From contig PMIV01000229.1 in assembly GCA_003158355.1 (NCBI GenBank), positions 1,169 through 7,752 on the forward strand: a stretch of 6,584 bases of DNA, written 5' to 3'. The notes under the pieces were generated by a model. The model searched no databases. It was not told the origin of the DNA and saw nothing but the letters and a program-made list of their open reading frames with translations. Position 1 is the stretch's first letter; each line of letters starts with the position of its first letter. The DNA comes from Anaerolineaceae bacterium. Lineage in GTDB: Bacteria; Chloroflexota; Anaerolineae; Anaerolineales; Anaerolineaceae. This document shows, piece by piece, positions 6,028 through 6,584 of the stretch. The translations under genes and the position numbers were made by a program.

Positions 6028-6584
6028 ATGCATATCCTATTTATCGCTGATGGACGAAGCCCGATTACGCGGCGCTGGCTCAAGATGGTCCAACCCCTGG
6101 GCTGGCAGATCAGCCTCATCTCCACCTTCCCCTGTTCGGCCATTGAAGGCGTCACCCTGGCCGGAGTGCTGCCGGTAGCTTTTGCCCGCTATTCAGGCAG
6201 CCAGGCCGGTGGCACTGCTCCGGCATCCAACCGCAAAGGGATCATCTCAAAGGTACGCCCGCTGGCACAAAAAGCGCGCCACTGGCTGGGTCCATGGACG
6301 CTGCTGGCCTATTCACGCGAATACCGCCGCCTGGTCGCTTCACTCCACCCTGACCTTATCCACGCTCTGCGCATCCCCTTCGAGGGTATGATCGCCAGCA
6401 CCACCCCGCCAGGGATCCCGCTCATCGTCTCCACCTGGGGCAATGACCTCACCCTGCACGCACCGGCCAGCCCGCGCATGTCAGCGCTGACCCGCGATTC
6501 TTTACGCCGCGCCAATGCCTTGATCTGCGATACTCAGCGCGATGTGCATCTCGCGCAAAGCTGGGGATTTGACCCCGCCAAACC
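6028..6584 (+). CDS. GT4-type glycosyltransferase, N-terminal part, cut by window edge
   Basis: An ATG at 6028 opens a frame with no stop to the right edge, giving 185 residues and two extra bases. It begins MHILFIADGRSPITRRWLKM, the first strand and glycine loop of a GT-B acceptor lobe, and continues with HPDLIHALRIPFEGMIAS (107-124), PLIVSTWGNDLTLHAP (131-146) and RRANALICDTQRDVHLAQSWGFDP (160-183). The order 'PDLIHA - P.IVSTWGND - A.ALICDT' is the usual N-terminal pattern of GT4-family enzymes that act on lipid-linked or surface glycans. The nucleotide-sugar lobe lies outside the window. Residues 56-90 form a basic, low-conservation stretch, probably a surface loop. No Shine-Dalgarno sequence precedes the ATG (the upstream bases are AT-rich), so the start is supported mainly by the fit of the first beta strand. 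The enzyme is not closely similar to the first GT4 in the window. Confidence 0.85.
   Translation, partial: MHILFIADGRSPITRRWLKMVQPLGWQISLISTFPCSAIEGVTLAGVLPVAFARYSGSQAGGTAPASNRKGIISKVRPLAQKARHWLGPWTLLAYSREYRRLVASLHPDLIHALRIPFEGMIASTTPPGIPLIVSTWGNDLTLHAPASPRMSALTRDSLRRANALICDTQRDVHLAQSWGFDPAK

Overview
The window reads as a bacterial chromosome segment with every recognisable gene on the + strand. In order it holds the C-terminal two-thirds or so of an SbcC/Rad50-type SMC ATPase, a GT4 glycosyltransferase, a PadR-family repressor, a six-helix membrane protein, a multi-pass GT39/ArnT-like glycosyltransferase, and the first 185 residues of a second GT4-type glycosyltransferase that runs off the right edge. 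No RNA genes, transposases, CRISPR arrays or phage genes are visible. The protein styles (an SbcC with a CPVCGKPL hook and a GYDxxxH coil element, a PadR beside a small membrane protein with an LYPREFRNRFG prefix, dispersed glycosyltransferases) suggest Chloroflexota, perhaps Anaerolineae. That is a judgement from memory of family style, not a search result.

Left block (1-2936). The SMC ATPase is open at the left edge. It shows coiled coil, a CxxC zinc hook, a second coiled coil, and then the ABC signature, Walker B and H-loop. The GT4 gene starts inside its stop codon (ATGA overlap), so the two are probably cotranscribed and translationally coupled even though one belongs to DNA repair and the other to glycan assembly.

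Middle block (2937-4283). A 118-nt gap carries a near-ideal sigma-70-type promoter (TTGACA, 17 nt, TAATAT). A perfect 19-bp palindrome overlaps its -10 box and the expected transcription start. A strong ribosome binding site and a PadR regulator follow, and 5 nt later the membrane protein begins. This looks like a self-repressed two-gene module whose cargo is the membrane protein, and it is the most distinctive regulatory structure in the window.

Right block (4284-6584). After a 95-nt gap with a good ribosome binding site comes a 493-residue membrane glycosyltransferase expected to use polyprenyl-phosphate sugars. A 167-nt AT-rich, non-coding stretch with promoter-like sequence leads into the truncated GT4-type enzyme. 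The three glycosyltransferases may contribute to cell-surface glycan or glycolipid synthesis, but the sequence does not show that they share a pathway, and the regulator module sits between them.
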